Positions 24,394 through 33,599 of a stretch of 47,733 bases of DNA are shown here, one piece after another. Position numbers and translations under genes: made by a program. This stretch comes from Methanobacteriota archaeon (lineage in GTDB: Archaea; Thermoplasmatota; Poseidoniia; Poseidoniales; Poseidoniaceae). The notes below the pieces were generated by a model, which saw nothing but the letters and a program-made list of their open reading frames with translations, was not told the origin of the DNA and searched no databases. Each line of letters begins with the position of its first letter. Position 1 is the first letter of the stretch. The DNA is taken from NCBI GenBank assembly GCA_002726495.1, contig PBTH01000029.1, forward strand, positions 1 through 47,733. The letters are read 5' to 3'.

Positions 24394-27300
24394 TCAAAAG
24401 TCAAGGTCGTCCAATAACGACTGTAACTCTGTTGAGGCAGGTGAGGGTGCAGGGTTAGAAACTATGGGTTGTTGTACCGGTGCAGGTGCAGAATTTGCCG
24501 CCAACCATTGTTCCCCGTAGTAATTCCATTGCTCCATTGTCCACCCCTCTGGAAGGCCACTTGCTGGGATTGGTGGTCCTGTGTTGACCGGTTCCGGTGC
24601 TTGGTAGGCGGGTTCTGGTGGAGCAGTAGGTTGCGGTGCATACGAGGAGGGTTGTGGAGCTGCTTCTACTGGAGCGGCAGCGACAGGTGTTGCTTCAATA
24701 GGCTGGTCAAAGGCTGAGAATCCTTTGAAGTCGTCACCAGGGCGCTTCCTCGTGATCAGAAGGAAGACGACCAATCCTACAATGACAATTCCAAGAATGA
24801 AAATCACATAGGTCATGGTTGTTCCTACGGTGGCTGATATGCTCTCAAAAATACCTTCTGAAGGTGCCTGTGCCACAACAATCGTAAGTTCTGTTTGTGA
24901 GAATTCACCGTCGTCGTCAGTTACAGTGAGTACGATGGTCCATGTTCCTGCGGTCAAGGTTTCAATGTTCCAAGAACCACCTTGATGGTCGACATCTCCT
25001 ATTTTGTTTCCATCAAGGTCAGAATCCATCCACGATGCGTCCCATTGGTAAATCAGGGTAGTCATGTCACCAGCAGTATCTGTGGATTGTGTGCCGCTCA
25101 GTGTCAAGTTATCGCCTTCCATGAGCCCATCAAGTTCGGAATTGGGTGTGATGACTGCAGTTGGAGCTAGGTTGAGTACGCTTACATTCATTGATTGAGT
25201 CGCAGTTGCTCCATCATCATCGGTAACGGTAACGGTGATCCAACGAACTCCAACGGTCGTCCAAGATTTTGAAATTGAAGTTCCGTTAAGTTCGCAATCG
25301 TTGTTCATCACTCCATCGTTGTTCACATCGATTGTAGCATCAAAATCCCAACAAACCATCAGCGTGTCCATGTCGGATGCTGTGTCTTTTGGTACAACTT
25401 CCAAAGTCAAGTTCTTCTCCTCAACGACAGCCTTGTTGCCATCAAATTCTTTTTCAAAGTAGGGAGGCACGTTGTGAATCATGAGTTCACCTGCCTGAAT
25501 TGCAGATGTTGCTCCATCGCTGTCAAACGCACGAACTTGCAATGTATGGCTTCCTGATGTATTCCATGATACGGCTTCGGAAGAGGAAATACCCACGCTG
25601 GTAACGGTCCAATTTTCATCGGCGAGGGAAGGTAGCCATTCTACGATGAGCGTCCCTTGGTCGTTGCTGGTATCGTCTGCTACGACCCGAAGCAATGCGA
25701 TTTCGTCTTCATCAAGATGCCATGTTCCATTTACGTCCTGAAGAAGTTGCTCACCACCGGCAAACAATTCTGGGAACCCGATTGTAGGGGCAATATTAAG
25801 CACATCCAATTGGCTAACTACAGTCGTTGTTGCTCCATCATCATCGGTAGCAATTGCCGTGATGTTCATCATCCCTTCGTATGCTGGAATGAAGGTACAT
25901 TCAGGCTGTGTTAGGCCTTCAGAACATTCCAATCCGGGCCATGAAATTTCGACCTGTTGACCGGTAGGGGATGATGTGTCAATATCTTGAATGTCAACTG
26001 CACTGATCTTAATGCTTTGTTCAACTGGAACCGATGAATCGTGGGTGAGGTTGAATAGAGGTGCACGGTTGAGGATTTCGACATTTAATTCAAGTTCATC
26101 ATTGTCTAATTCGCCGTCAACTACGGTAACTTTGACCGACCAAGAGCCGCTGTTGGACCAGTTCCAATGTGTAATGCAATTTGGTGCTTCTATGACGTCG
26201 ATGAGGCCCACACGGGTTTCAATTTCAAAGACACAATTAATATTTCCACCGTCTTCATCGTAACTTCCAGTTGCGTTGATGGTGACGTTCTCAAAGGTGT
26301 ATTTTCCATCGCTAACTTCCATAAGAGCAGTCGGTGCTCGACCGATAAAGATGCCAATGCTTGCATCGTTGTTGCTCCGATTTGCATCGGCAGTCACGTT
26401 CATATCGGGGTCAACAGTGAAGGTCAGGGTTTGGTTGCCAATCGTTGCTCCTTCTGGTACAATCCAATCAACGAGGATTCGTTGTTCGCTATAGGCTTCG
26501 ATGGATGGGACTGCTTGACGAATTGCTTCTCCACCTGGAACCACGACTTCCATTTCAGTCGAAGGCGATGTGAGTACACCTCGGTTCTGCGCAGGTAGAG
26601 AGAAGTTGAGTTGATCTCCAGGTAATGCGTTGTAACCAATTGACTTTGAGAGTGTAGTTACTTCCCCATCTCTCGTACGAGTGACGATGATCGATTCCTC
26701 CTGAGCCACTAAATCGATTCCTACGACCGATAAATCGATGACAAGAGATGTAACGCCGATAATTTCCTGAACAGGATCCCAAACAATAACGCCATTGCTG
26801 CTATAATCATCACTTGCAATCGTATCATCCGTAACGTTTGAAACATTGATGGATTCTTCGATTTGACCAGAACTATTCGTTGTTGGGTTCAGCAAGGTTC
26901 CAGTCATTTCGTATCGGAGTTGGAGGTTCTTGTTGACTTCTGGAACACCATTTGGTGCGACAGAATATGTGGCATAAATTTTCGACATCGTATCTGGTAA
27001 TGTAGCAATGAATTGCGTATCCACTTCAATCTCAATGTTCCGGGCGCCGGGGTTCTTACGATTGTCAACGCCATATGAGTCGACAGGTTCGTAATCCTTC
27101 AACAACCAGTCGATTGTAAATCCAGCGGCATTTGAAACTCGAATCCAGGAGTTAAATCGAACCGCTGGACAATACCAATTGAATCCAGCACTTACTCCGG
27201 TGGCGTTCCATTCATTGACTTTGTAAGAATCATCACATCCCTCGTATTTGATGTTGAGACCGTCCTCGGTTGGAATACCGTCTTTGGTGACTTGCCAGGA

Positions 27301-27990
27301 TGTGTTTTCAGCACCGTTGGTGTCGAATTCACTCGGATCAAAATAATCAGAACTTCCATCCACGCTTGTTCCAGACATGAACGGCATGTACCACTGATCC
27401 CCTGTTCTCATTGGAAAATCATACTTTTCCTTTGGAGGGTCATAATAGGTGTCAAATGTGATTAATGCAAGGTCTTGTTCAAGAAACCCGAAATTATATG
27501 GCCGGAATTTCACATCAAGCGTAAATTCTGAGTTGATGACTGCAAGGTCACGTACTCGGAAGATGTCCTCTCCAGAGTATTCAATGTCGAGTCGGCCGTC
27601 AACCAACCCGAAACCAGGAACATCGAGGGTCGCTCCGTTATTGCCCGATGTGAAATCTCCTTCTATCTTCATCTTGTATGCCAGGGTTTGAATTCCATCC
27701 ACTGTGATGAAAAAGATATCTTCAACTTCGTAAACAGTATCACCAGTAAGTGTGTTCAAGCTTGCAGAAATGTTCGCTTGTGCAATCAGTTGAGCGACAT
27801 CAAATTGAGTCTCATAGGTCCACTTGTCGCCAATCCTCCAACTTTGCACATCTGTTGAAGTTCCTGCACCCGAAGATGCATAGATGTTGTCTGAATTCTC
27901 GAGCACCTTCTGCTCTTGTGTGACAACATGCGTCAATGAAGAAAATGCTAGAAGAAACAAAACCAGTAATGCAGGAAGACGGTTCGCCAT
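24394..27990 (-). CDS. Giant secreted/membrane-anchored PKD-domain protein with C-terminal TM and cytoplasmic tail
   Basis: Signal peptide MANRLPALLVLFLLAFSSLTHVV; repeated PKD-like ..VTVTDDDGA.. modules; TM TMTYVIFILGIVIVGLVVFLLITRKR; tail ending GLPEGWTMEQWNYYGEQWL...LLDDLDF. Confidence 0.88.
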   Translation of the reverse strand: MANRLPALLVLFLLAFSSLTHVVTQEQKVLENSDNIYASSGAGTSTDVQSWRIGDKWTYETQFDVAQLIAQANISASLNTLTGDTVYEVEDIFFITVDGIQTLAYKMKIEGDFTSGNNGATLDVPGFGLVDGRLDIEYSGEDIFRVRDLAVINSEFTLDVKFRPYNFGFLEQDLALITFDTYYDPPKEKYDFPMRTGDQWYMPFMSGTSVDGSSDYFDPSEFDTNGAENTSWQVTKDGIPTEDGLNIKYEGCDDSYKVNEWNATGVSAGFNWYCPAVRFNSWIRVSNAAGFTIDWLLKDYEPVDSYGVDNRKNPGARNIEIEVDTQFIATLPDTMSKIYATYSVAPNGVPEVNKNLQLRYEMTGTLLNPTTNSSGQIEESINVSNVTDDTIASDDYSSNGVIVWDPVQEIIGVTSLVIDLSVVGIDLVAQEESIIVTRTRDGEVTTLSKSIGYNALPGDQLNFSLPAQNRGVLTSPSTEMEVVVPGGEAIRQAVPSIEAYSEQRILVDWIVPEGATIGNQTLTFTVDPDMNVTADANRSNNDASIGIFIGRAPTALMEVSDGKYTFENVTINATGSYDEDGGNINCVFEIETRVGLIDVIEAPNCITHWNWSNSGSWSVKVTVVDGELDNDELELNVEILNRAPLFNLTHDSSVPVEQSIKISAVDIQDIDTSSPTGQQVEISWPGLECSEGLTQPECTFIPAYEGMMNITAIATDDDGATTTVVSQLDVLNIAPTIGFPELFAGGEQLLQDVNGTWHLDEDEIALLRVVADDTSNDQGTLIVEWLPSLADENWTVTSVGISSSEAVSWNTSGSHTLQVRAFDSDGATSAIQAGELMIHNVPPYFEKEFDGNKAVVEEKNLTLEVVPKDTASDMDTLMVCWDFDATIDVNNDGVMNNDCELNGTSISKSWTTVGVRWITVTVTDDDGATATQSMNVSVLNLAPTAVITPNSELDGLMEGDNLTLSGTQSTDTAGDMTTLIYQWDASWMDSDLDGNKIGDVDHQGGSWNIETLTAGTWTIVLTVTDDDGEFSQTELTIVVAQAPSEGIFESISATVGTTMTYVIFILGIVIVGLVVFLLITRKRPGDDFKGFSAFDQPIEATPVAAAPVEAAPQPSSYAPQPTAPPEPAYQAPEPVNTGPPIPASGLPEGWTMEQWNYYGEQWLAANSAPAPVQQPIVSNPAPSPASTELQSLLDDLDF

Positions 27991-28014
27991 GTCCAATTGT
28001 CTTCTTGCTTGTAC

Positions 28015-31000
28015 TTAGGAATTGTCAACCTGTGATTCCAACCATTGCTGGCCATAATGTTCCCATTGTTCCAATGTCCATCCTTCCGGTAGTCCGGTTT
28101 CGGGAATTGGAGGTCCAGTTGCGCCACCTTCGGTCGTAGCCTGACCTATTGTCTTCGGAGCATTCTCAAGGGCGACTTGGAACAGGTATTCTGGTGGCGG
28201 TGAATTAGGGCGTTTTTGAGCGAGTGCCTCTTCTCTTGATTCGCTGTTTTCAACCATCAAACTTTGAGAAATATCGCCCCACATATCATCCTCATCGGTC
28301 CTTGATTTGCGTCGAGAGAACATGAGGAGTACGCCAAGGAGAAGGATAAGGAGTCCTCCTTGCATCAGTGGATTTGCTTCTTCACCGACCAAAGATGCGC
28401 CAATATTCTCCAGAGCAGTGCGGTCAGCAGGTGCAACTGCAAAAGTGATGACTTTCGTTCCTGGGCGCTGAGGGTCTTCATCCCATGCGATGACTTTGAT
28501 CGTTTGAGTTCCAGCGTTGCGGAATGTGTACGTCACAGTCTTTCCAACAATGTCAGCGTCGTTATCTGGAATGCCATCTTCGTTGCTATCGTCTTCAGTA
28601 TCAATGTCCCAAACAATGGTCAGTCCTTCCAAATCGTTGAGGGCATCAATGGTCGATTGTGCATCGAGTGCACATGGCTCATAGGCAACACAGGCTATGG
28701 TTGTAGTACGAATCAACGGGGGCGTATTCAACACGACGACTGTTAGAACTTCACTGGCATGTGCTCCATCATTATCGGTTACATGGTAAACCAATTTGTG
28801 TGTTCCACTGCGGTTCCAAGAAATCGTAAGATTGTCGCCGATGACATCGCAATCATCGTCTGCACTTCCTATGTCATTTGAATCCATACTCGGGTCAATA
28901 TCCCAACATCTAACGAGGGTTTCTTGGTCGGATGGTGAGTCCGTAGAACTACCAGAAACACTGATGCTTTGGCCTTCTGCAATGGGTAGAATCTGGTTGA
29001 GCGGGGCTATGGATGGAGGGATATTTGCAACGCTAATCCATCGCTCCTCAATGCCGCTTGTTGCTCCTTCCGAATCTGTGATTTCAAGTCGCATTTTGTG
29101 CAATCCAGCCTCGTTCCAAATCATATCGTATTCCGATGTCCGCCCGTCAAAAGTTCGGATGAGAGAGGGCTGTGCATCGTCGGGCCACCAGGTGTGAGTG
29201 AGGTCATCGATGTCGTCAATAGAATCCTGCGCTTGACCTTTGACCGTTACGAGTTGGTCTTCTGTGACATGCCAGGTGTTCTGTGCATCCATGAGAATTG
29301 GCCCATTTTGGTCCACCATTTGTATGTTGACGCTGTGAGGTTTAATGTTGGTAAACTTGATGTCGATGGTTGCAGTCGCCATTGAACTGTCATCATCCAA
29401 ACCAACGGCAGTGAACGTTGTCCATCCCTCTTGAATTGAGGTTGTAGTGCACGTTCTCGTGTAGTATCCTTCCTTACAATTCGCACCTGGCCAATGAATG
29501 TCAACCACTCCGGGCCAGACCTCTTCGGAGTCTGAATCATTGGCGTATGCATAGAGCGTTATTGGATACTCAACCATTGCTTCACTTCGAGCACTTCGCA
29601 CTTCGATAAGAGGTGCTCTGTTGATGACATCAACGGCAACCGTAAGATTCACTTCATCACGTTCTTCGTCAATGACAGTAACCTCAACGGGGTAAGAGCC
29701 ATCATCAATCCATGAATAATTGAGGATGCAATCGGGAGCCATCACTTTTTGGCTGGACCAAGTACGTGTGCCGTCATCAAAAGGAACGTTGAACATGCAA
29801 CTGATGTTACCTCCATCTTCATCGTAACTTCCAGATGCATCGAGTAGGATAAATTCGTTCGTAAGACCCGATGTACTGTTGGCCACAATGGTGGGTACTC
29901 TACCAACAAACAAATCAATGACGGCGATGTTGTTGTTTGGATTGGCATCGGCAGTATTCAATCCGTCAGGATCCGCTTCCCACATCAGACTCTGAGTTCC
30001 AATATTCGCCGTTAGCGGGACCGTCCAATTGAGTGCAACTTTGTGCACTTCATACGTGTCCAATGCAGGGAGTGGAACCTTGCTTGTTAATCCACTCGGA
30101 AGGGTAATACTTGCCTCGGTTGCTGTTGATGTCGTTATGCCCCGGTTGTTGAATGAAACCTCTATTTCCAACTGATCTCCAGGCAGTACATTGTAGCCAG
30201 ATAATGCGTTCAAAGGCGTTACAATACCGCTCCGGTTGCGAAGAATTTGAGCAGCTTCAGCGTCAGCAAAGACATCCAAACCAACCAAAAATTGGTCAAG
30301 AGTCACTGTACTCGCACCGACATAGTTTCCTGATTTGGCGACGATGCCATGACTCGCATAATCAGTTTGGCTTGCAGAAGAGTCGTATGCATCTCCAACA
30401 TCGATTGTTGCCCATGCACTACCGTTTGCAGCAGTAGTTAGTGTTTCTACGATGCCTTCGTGTTCATGATGAAGTTCAAGATTCACTCCAGCTGGGTTTG
30501 AAAAACAACTTGACGAAGCATTGACCCAAACTTGCATAGGAGTGTTGAGGGCCGTTACGGCGCGTTCTGGATTGACTTGCAAGCAGGGGTCTCGGGTCCC
30601 GGGATTTGTGTAAGGGTCCACTCCTGAAGAACCGACGGGGTCGTATCTTTTGAGTCTGAAATCAATGGTCAAGCCAATATCGTCTTCGGTGTGCAACCAT
30701 GCATAGTTTCTGACTTCAGGACAATACCATCGGTAACCTTCCGAATCACCATCGCTGTTGTACGAGGTCATTTCATAGGAGCCATTGCATCCTCCATAGT
30801 CTGTTGATTGTCCAAACGCATTGGTTGGTTTGCCAACATCCGAAACAACCCATGTAGTGGTGTTGGTTTCAGTGACTGGTGGCGGGAACGGTGTGATGTA
30901 ATCGCTTTGTCCGGACCACTGAACGTAAGAGGTGGTCATCGTCGTCCAACGTTCATTGGCTCGTAACGGGAAATCGTAGTTTTCGTTGACTGGCGAATAC

Positions 31001-31554
31001 GTCGTTGTGATGGTGATGTCTCCAAGAATTTGTTCAAGGAATGAAATCCCACTCGGAACAAAACGAATGTACATGTCAAGCTCACTTCGGATGGAGGACA
31101 GATCGCTGACCCGAAGGTATTCAGTTTGCGTATATTGAATGTAGACATTCCCTGAATATCCCTCAAGAGATACCCCTGATTTGTCAAAATTTGCACTTGA
31201 ACGAAGTGTATATGCCAAAACCGACATGTTGTCGACATTTTGGGTTGTTATGGCGGTGACTTCTGCGGTTGTATCCCCTTGTATTTCACCCACCGTTGCG
31301 TCAACTCCGGTGTCGGTGACGAGAATTGTAGGGTCAAAGGTTCCAGAGTAAATCCAGCGGTCACCAATTCTCCATGTAGGGACATCCGAAACACCGGGGT
31401 CGTACCCTCCTGAATGCAGTACTGTGGGCGAATCTTCCAACATTGGGTGTTCCAAAGGAACCAGTGTGATGAGCAGCAATGCGGCCAACAAGCCGGGCAC
31501 GAAGACAGGTCTTCCGATGCTCCCCATGCTAAACGCAGGCGGGAAAGAGACCAT
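28015..31554 (-). CDS. Giant PKD-domain surface protein, paralogue of the adjacent gene
   Basis: Signal peptide (FVPGLLAALLLITLVPLEHP), conserved VSDVPTWRIGDRWIYSGTFD matching DVQSWRIGDKWTYETQFD of the neighbour, PKD modules, TM MQGGLLILLLGVLLMFSRRK, tail GLPEGWTLEQWEHYGQQWLESQVDNS. Confidence 0.88.
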   Translation of the reverse strand: MVSFPPAFSMGSIGRPVFVPGLLAALLLITLVPLEHPMLEDSPTVLHSGGYDPGVSDVPTWRIGDRWIYSGTFDPTILVTDTGVDATVGEIQGDTTAEVTAITTQNVDNMSVLAYTLRSSANFDKSGVSLEGYSGNVYIQYTQTEYLRVSDLSSIRSELDMYIRFVPSGISFLEQILGDITITTTYSPVNENYDFPLRANERWTTMTTSYVQWSGQSDYITPFPPPVTETNTTTWVVSDVGKPTNAFGQSTDYGGCNGSYEMTSYNSDGDSEGYRWYCPEVRNYAWLHTEDDIGLTIDFRLKRYDPVGSSGVDPYTNPGTRDPCLQVNPERAVTALNTPMQVWVNASSSCFSNPAGVNLELHHEHEGIVETLTTAANGSAWATIDVGDAYDSSASQTDYASHGIVAKSGNYVGASTVTLDQFLVGLDVFADAEAAQILRNRSGIVTPLNALSGYNVLPGDQLEIEVSFNNRGITTSTATEASITLPSGLTSKVPLPALDTYEVHKVALNWTVPLTANIGTQSLMWEADPDGLNTADANPNNNIAVIDLFVGRVPTIVANSTSGLTNEFILLDASGSYDEDGGNISCMFNVPFDDGTRTWSSQKVMAPDCILNYSWIDDGSYPVEVTVIDEERDEVNLTVAVDVINRAPLIEVRSARSEAMVEYPITLYAYANDSDSEEVWPGVVDIHWPGANCKEGYYTRTCTTTSIQEGWTTFTAVGLDDDSSMATATIDIKFTNIKPHSVNIQMVDQNGPILMDAQNTWHVTEDQLVTVKGQAQDSIDDIDDLTHTWWPDDAQPSLIRTFDGRTSEYDMIWNEAGLHKMRLEITDSEGATSGIEERWISVANIPPSIAPLNQILPIAEGQSISVSGSSTDSPSDQETLVRCWDIDPSMDSNDIGSADDDCDVIGDNLTISWNRSGTHKLVYHVTDNDGAHASEVLTVVVLNTPPLIRTTTIACVAYEPCALDAQSTIDALNDLEGLTIVWDIDTEDDSNEDGIPDNDADIVGKTVTYTFRNAGTQTIKVIAWDEDPQRPGTKVITFAVAPADRTALENIGASLVGEEANPLMQGGLLILLLGVLLMFSRRKSRTDEDDMWGDISQSLMVENSESREEALAQKRPNSPPPEYLFQVALENAPKTIGQATTEGGATGPPIPETGLPEGWTLEQWEHYGQQWLESQVDNS

Positions 31555-31575
31555 CAACGCTTCTCTTCTCAAGTA

Positions 31576-31591
31576 TCCAACAAATGTTGGA
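31576..31591. repeat. Perfect inverted repeat TCCAAC-AAAT-GTTGGA
   Basis: 6-bp stem, 4-nt loop, immediately after the TBP stop codon. Confidence 0.6.
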
Positions 31592-31592
31592 C

Positions 31593-32207
31593 TCAGAGGA
31601 GGTCGGCCAATTCGTCCTTGATGATTTCAACGGCTTCCAAAATTTCGTCCTTGTGACGAGCGCCGGTAATCACCATCTTACCTGACCCGAAGATGAGGCA
31701 GACAACCTTTGGGTCGTCAAGTCGATAGATAAGGCCAGGGAATTGCTCTGGCTCGTACTCAACCTTGTCAAAGGGCAAGTGGAATGTAAGGTGGTTGAGG
31801 TTGAGTTTACGAGGTACGCCTGCTTGAGGCTCGCCAGTAAACTTGTCAACGCCATCGTAGTCTTCAGGATAGTGAAGGGCGTAAGTTGCAACCATGTTTT
31901 GAACTTCAATGGTGACATCCTTGAGGTCCCATGTTTCAATTCCAGCAGCACGCAAATCCTTGATCATGCGGTCGATACCGGTATGGATGTTGTCTTCGTC
32001 CTTTCCACCGGTGCATACTGCTCGTCCGGAGCGGAACATAAGGATGGCAAGTTTTGGTTCGGTGACACGATAGACGACACCAGGGAATTGTTCAGGCTCA
32101 TACTCACAGTTGAGTTGGATGGCGATATCAGGAAGGTCAAGTTCTTCGGCAACACGTGTGCTTGCAACTACGTTTACGACAGTTAGGCGTTCTTCATCGG
32201 TGGTCAT
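31593..32207 (-). CDS. tbp: TATA-box-binding protein
   Basis: Two direct-repeat halves: LNCEYEPEQFPGVVYRVTEPKLAILMFRSGRAVCTGGK and VEYEPEQFPGLIYRLDDPKVVCLIFGSGKMVITGAR. Confidence 0.98.
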   Translation of the reverse strand: MTTDEERLTVVNVVASTRVAEELDLPDIAIQLNCEYEPEQFPGVVYRVTEPKLAILMFRSGRAVCTGGKDEDNIHTGIDRMIKDLRAAGIETWDLKDVTIEVQNMVATYALHYPEDYDGVDKFTGEPQAGVPRKLNLNHLTFHLPFDKVEYEPEQFPGLIYRLDDPKVVCLIFGSGKMVITGARHKDEILEAVEIIKDELADLL

Positions 32208-32228
32208 ATATAACCCGAATGACCTTTA

Positions 32229-32240
32229 GTATATAAAAGG
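32229..32240 (-). promoter_or_regulatory. TATA box of the TBP gene (TTTTATATA on the minus strand)
   Basis: Minus strand CCTTTTATATAC centred about 27 nt upstream of the ATG, the archaeal TATA-to-TSS distance, predicting a leaderless or near-leaderless mRNA. Confidence 0.65.
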
Positions 32241-32285
32241 AATTTCAGCTCATTCCGAATTTAGGGCGCACTAAAAAATCAATCC

Positions 32286-33305
32286 TTATCCCCAAAATGG
32301 AGTTCCATTATTGGAATCGATTGAGAGTCCTTGATTTCCGAGCCTTGAAATCAACGTTCGTCCCCCAGCAAGCTCAATTGCTTCGCTTGTTGCTTTGGGA
32401 TTTCGTGTTAAGGCAACCATGCATCCCCCGCCACCGGCTCCCGTTAATTTTGCTCCTAGCGATGTGGGTAGGGCTGCACTGATCAGTTGCTCAAGTTCAT
32501 TGGAAGATACCCCAAGATTTCGTAGAATGAGATGATTTTCGCTCATTGCATGTCCAACCGCTTCGTAATTCTCATCTTGCAATGCAAGCAGACCTCTGCG
32601 AGCGATACTCCCAATGGCATGAATTTCATTGATACGAGTTGGGTTGGCTTCCAAAGCAGCAGCGACCAAAGCAACTTGATGCGATGTCGGGGCGTGGACG
32701 CCTGTATTGCCGAGTACGAGGTAAATTTCATTCTCGGTTGGCTTGAGCGTGTGGATTTCCCATGTTCTTTTCCCTTCGGGAGTTTCAAGTTCACTTGTAA
32801 ATTTCCAGTCACAACCCTGCTCTTTTCTATCAGACAACACAACAATTCCTCCTAAGGCGCTTGTTGAGGTGTCCATAGGGGACGCTCTTCCAGATTGAGC
32901 TTTTGCTTCGGCATGATGGGCCATCCGACAGAACTCCTCAATGCTGTCGCTTGGGTTCGTGAGGTGTTTACTCGCATGCAATGCAGCGCCCATGGCAACA
33001 CTCAATGCAGCGCTTGACCCCAATCCAGATGCACGAGGGATGTCACCAGAAACATGAATTGAAAGAGGTGCTGGTTCACTGTCAGCGTCCCATATTTCGT
33101 GAACAAGGTGATGAATATGCGGATGCCGTCTTGGATTTAAGGAACTGCCGTCCACACTCCACATTTTTGCTGGCGTGAGTCTGACACTAAGGCGCTGTTC
33201 CAGGGCGACTGCAACAGCAGGTTCCCCATATACGACCGCATGTTCGCCAAAGAGAATGCATTTGGCAGGGGCGCTTGCGGTAATAGCGACCTCATCAGTG
33301 CCCAT
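32286..33305 (-). CDS. mvk: Mevalonate kinase
   Basis: ITASAPAKCILFGEHAVVYGEPAVAVAL, PRASGLGSSAALSVAMGAAL (GHMP motif), LGAKLTGAGGGGCMVAL. Confidence 0.95.
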   Translation of the reverse strand: MGTDEVAITASAPAKCILFGEHAVVYGEPAVAVALEQRLSVRLTPAKMWSVDGSSLNPRRHPHIHHLVHEIWDADSEPAPLSIHVSGDIPRASGLGSSAALSVAMGAALHASKHLTNPSDSIEEFCRMAHHAEAKAQSGRASPMDTSTSALGGIVVLSDRKEQGCDWKFTSELETPEGKRTWEIHTLKPTENEIYLVLGNTGVHAPTSHQVALVAAALEANPTRINEIHAIGSIARRGLLALQDENYEAVGHAMSENHLILRNLGVSSNELEQLISAALPTSLGAKLTGAGGGGCMVALTRNPKATSEAIELAGGRTLISRLGNQGLSIDSNNGTPFWG

Positions 33306-33599
33306 GGACACTACAAGCCGTCGGCATTCATATCTCTTGTTACACTGAGATGCTTCATGGAGTCCGTTCCATCTCATCTTGTTCTCTTTCAAGACGTTTT
33401 GATACGACTACACCAGCGACAATGATGCTCATAACTGCAAGGGCTGAAGTAAATCTATGTTCATCTGTTTTATTTAAGGTCTTATTGACGAACAGAAATA
33501 ATATCACAAGCAAGCGTTCAACATCTCTTTTTAACGGTGGTTTCAAAGTGCACTTCGTTTTCGGAGACCTGCCCGAGCAAGTCTTTGGCGGTGACCAAC

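Noticed and set aside
24394-31554. Many antisense and out-of-frame ORFs of 60-145 aa in the track (for example 26167..26598, 28796..29197)
   Set aside because: They lie opposite or overlapping strongly supported long genes, have low-information sequences and no recognisable domains; treated as spurious.
24394-31554. Possible CRISPR or DNA repeat array from recurrent gttgctccatcatcatcggta-like strings
   Set aside because: These encode the repeated TDDDGAT of PKD modules, with irregular spacing and coding context.
31569-31595. Intrinsic terminator at the TCCAAC hairpin
   Set aside because: No U-tract follows the stem on either strand in the expected position; kept only as an inverted repeat.
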